Assembly (NCBI RefSeq): GCF_000515235.1
Contig: NZ_KI911558.1
Span: forward strand, 1,195,918-1,259,917
Length of the DNA stretch: 64,000 nt
Origin: Synechococcus sp. CC9616
GTDB lineage: Bacteria > Cyanobacteriota > Cyanobacteriia > PCC-6307 > Cyanobiaceae
Direction: 5' to 3'
In this document: positions 62,957 to 64,000 of the stretch, in pieces
How positions within the stretch are numbered: position 1 is the first letter of the stretch
Layout: each line of letters begins with the position of its first letter
Notes under the pieces: generated by a model
Seen by the model: the letters and a program-made list of their open reading frames with translations, nothing else
Database searches by the model: none
Told to the model about the DNA's origin: nothing
Translations under genes and position numbers: made by a program

Positions 62957-64000
62957 ATCGCAACTGCAGATCAGCGCCACCGCCAGGGCGATCGGCGATC
63001 AGCAACTCTGCGCCCATCGCATCCATCAACAGCGTCACGGTGGCCAGGCCAATGCCGCTGCCACGGGTACCAATCGCACTGCTGCCCCGCTGAAAGCGTT
63101 GCACCACAACTCCGCGTTCAGCAGCAGGAATGCCGGGGCCGCGATCGAGCACATGCAGAACAACCACTGAATCCTCGCTGATTTGGTCAGCTGCAAGAAC
63201 AACGGCCCCATTGGAATAGGTCAGAGCGTTATCGATCAGTACCGCCAAACACTGATGCAAGCGCGCGGAATCAGCGTTGATCTGAGGCAAATCCTCGCAA
63301 CTCACCGCTCCAAGCTGAATCCGTTCAGGGGCCAACGTTAAAAGCCGATCGAAGGCCTCTAATAACAATTGTTCCGGGTCCATCGCCTGCATCTCCAAGT
63401 GAAGACGCCCGGAATCACTTCGGGCGAAATCGAGCAGAACTCGCACCAGCTCGCCCATGCGTTCTGATTCAGAGGCGATCAAGCAGGCGGATGCCGCGGA
63501 TGGATGGGGGAGTTCAGCCAGTCCAAGCCGTTGGGCCTGAGCCGAAATCACTGAAATCGGGGTGCGCAGTTCATGGGCCACGCCATCAACAAAGGTTCGT
63601 TCTCTTCGCCATGCCTCAGCGAGACGGCCTTGCAGACCGTTGAATGCCAGAGCGATTGGCCGCAATTCCTCCGGCTGACGAAGAGGATCAAGAAGCTGCT
63701 GGCCAAGCCGATCCGCCTCCAAAGCATTGAGTTGATCCCTCAGTTCACCGATGGGCAGCACAAGTCCACGGCGCAGCACTAGACGCAACAACAGCGAGGT
63801 GAACAACATCGAGACACCCGCAGTGGCCATAAGCAGCAGCTGATCAATACGGTCCTGGCGCAACTGGGCCGTCACGTTTTGCCGCACCTCCAGCAACGCC
63901 GAATCTCCAGTTAGTACAAACCAACGACGGCTCACCATCCATCGCTCACCGTCTGGCTGGCTTACCAGCTGAGGGGGTTGCGGGTCGCCCTGAGGCAGCA
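62946..64000 (-). CDS. sensor histidine kinase (N-terminus outside window)
   Basis: At least 351 codons, open to the right edge. One membrane helix (LLLMATAGVSMLFTSLLLRLVL), HAMP-like linker, H-box FVDGVAHELRTPISVISAQAQRL, N-box LAVLIDNALTYSNGAVV, G1 DRGPGIPAAERG and G2 GSGIGLATVTLLM. Convergent with the OmpR-type regulator at 62243. The likely cognate pair. Confidence 0.93.
   Translation of the reverse strand, partial: LPQGDPQPPQLVSQPDGERWMVSRRWFVLTGDSALLEVRQNVTAQLRQDRIDQLLLMATAGVSMLFTSLLLRLVLRRGLVLPIGELRDQLNALEADRLGQQLLDPLRQPEELRPIALAFNGLQGRLAEAWRRERTFVDGVAHELRTPISVISAQAQRLGLAELPHPSAASACLIASESERMGELVRVLLDFARSDSGRLHLEMQAMDPEQLLLEAFDRLLTLAPERIQLGAVSCEDLPQINADSARLHQCLAVLIDNALTYSNGAVVLAADQISEDSVVVLHVLDRGPGIPAAERGVVVQRFQRGSSAIGTRGSGIGLATVTLLMDAMGAELLIADRPGGGADLQLRFKA

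Overview
The window looks like a chromosomal segment of a marine picocyanobacterium, most likely a marine Synechococcus. This is inferred from chlorophyll synthase (chlG), a PetP-like b6f subunit, phylloquinone-type MenG, the ClpR/ClpP3-type pair, moderately high GC and dense overlapping operons. No rRNA, CRISPR array, transposase or integrase is visible.

Layout. 1-3010 (minus): operon of a small protein, a SpoU methyltransferase, lpdA and trpC (cut by the window edge). 3027-6118: a small AT-rich island lying directly 3' of tRNA-Leu(CAG). It is bounded on the far side by a 59-bp copy of the tRNA 3' part and holds a family of small exported cysteine-containing proteins, a 43-aa zinc-ribbon-like protein, three copies of a short repeat and a LexA-type box. 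6360-10708 (plus): murA, tRNA-Leu(CAA), argD, folC and a pentapeptide-repeat protein. 10712-16037 (minus): FAD oxidoreductase, cytosine-deaminase-like amidohydrolase, a DUF4359-like protein and a dgcN/dgcA-like pair, with tRNA-His on the plus strand between them. 16079-27787: housekeeping run miaB, ddl, ftsQ, ftsZ, SRP RNA, panB, hemW (minus), PIN/TRAM protein, clpR, clpP, ilvC, cobD. 27809-33015: surface-polysaccharide glycosyltransferases, then an AT-rich patch with a sulfotransferase-like gene ending at tRNA-Ser(CGA). 33079-47937: comEC, glyQ, menG, hisF, petP, chlG, PBP1A, rsmB, an alkyltransferase-like protein, an FKBP-RTX fusion, trmH and a lone DppC-type permease, plus several very small genes.

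48434-58113 is the most unusual part. It is one tightly spaced plus-strand operon encoding a PilX-like prepilin, a FimT/GspH-like prepilin, a PilW-like prepilin with an internal block of RTX calcium-binding repeats, a 218-aa double-glycine-leader protein, a protein with two cyclic-nucleotide-binding domains, an ABC exporter without peptidase, and an ABC exporter with an N-terminal C39 peptidase. It resembles a bacteriocin-type (NHLM-like) export locus transcriptionally fused to a minor-pilin locus. No HlyD or TolC partner is in the window. A two-component kinase with a one-base frameshift follows, then a second four-gene minor-pilin operon (minus), an OmpR-type regulator and a second kinase cut by the window end. 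The likely theme is a regulated cell-surface and secretion neighbourhood where pilin-like proteins, calcium-binding repeats and type I export meet. That joint function is inference from gene order and domains.
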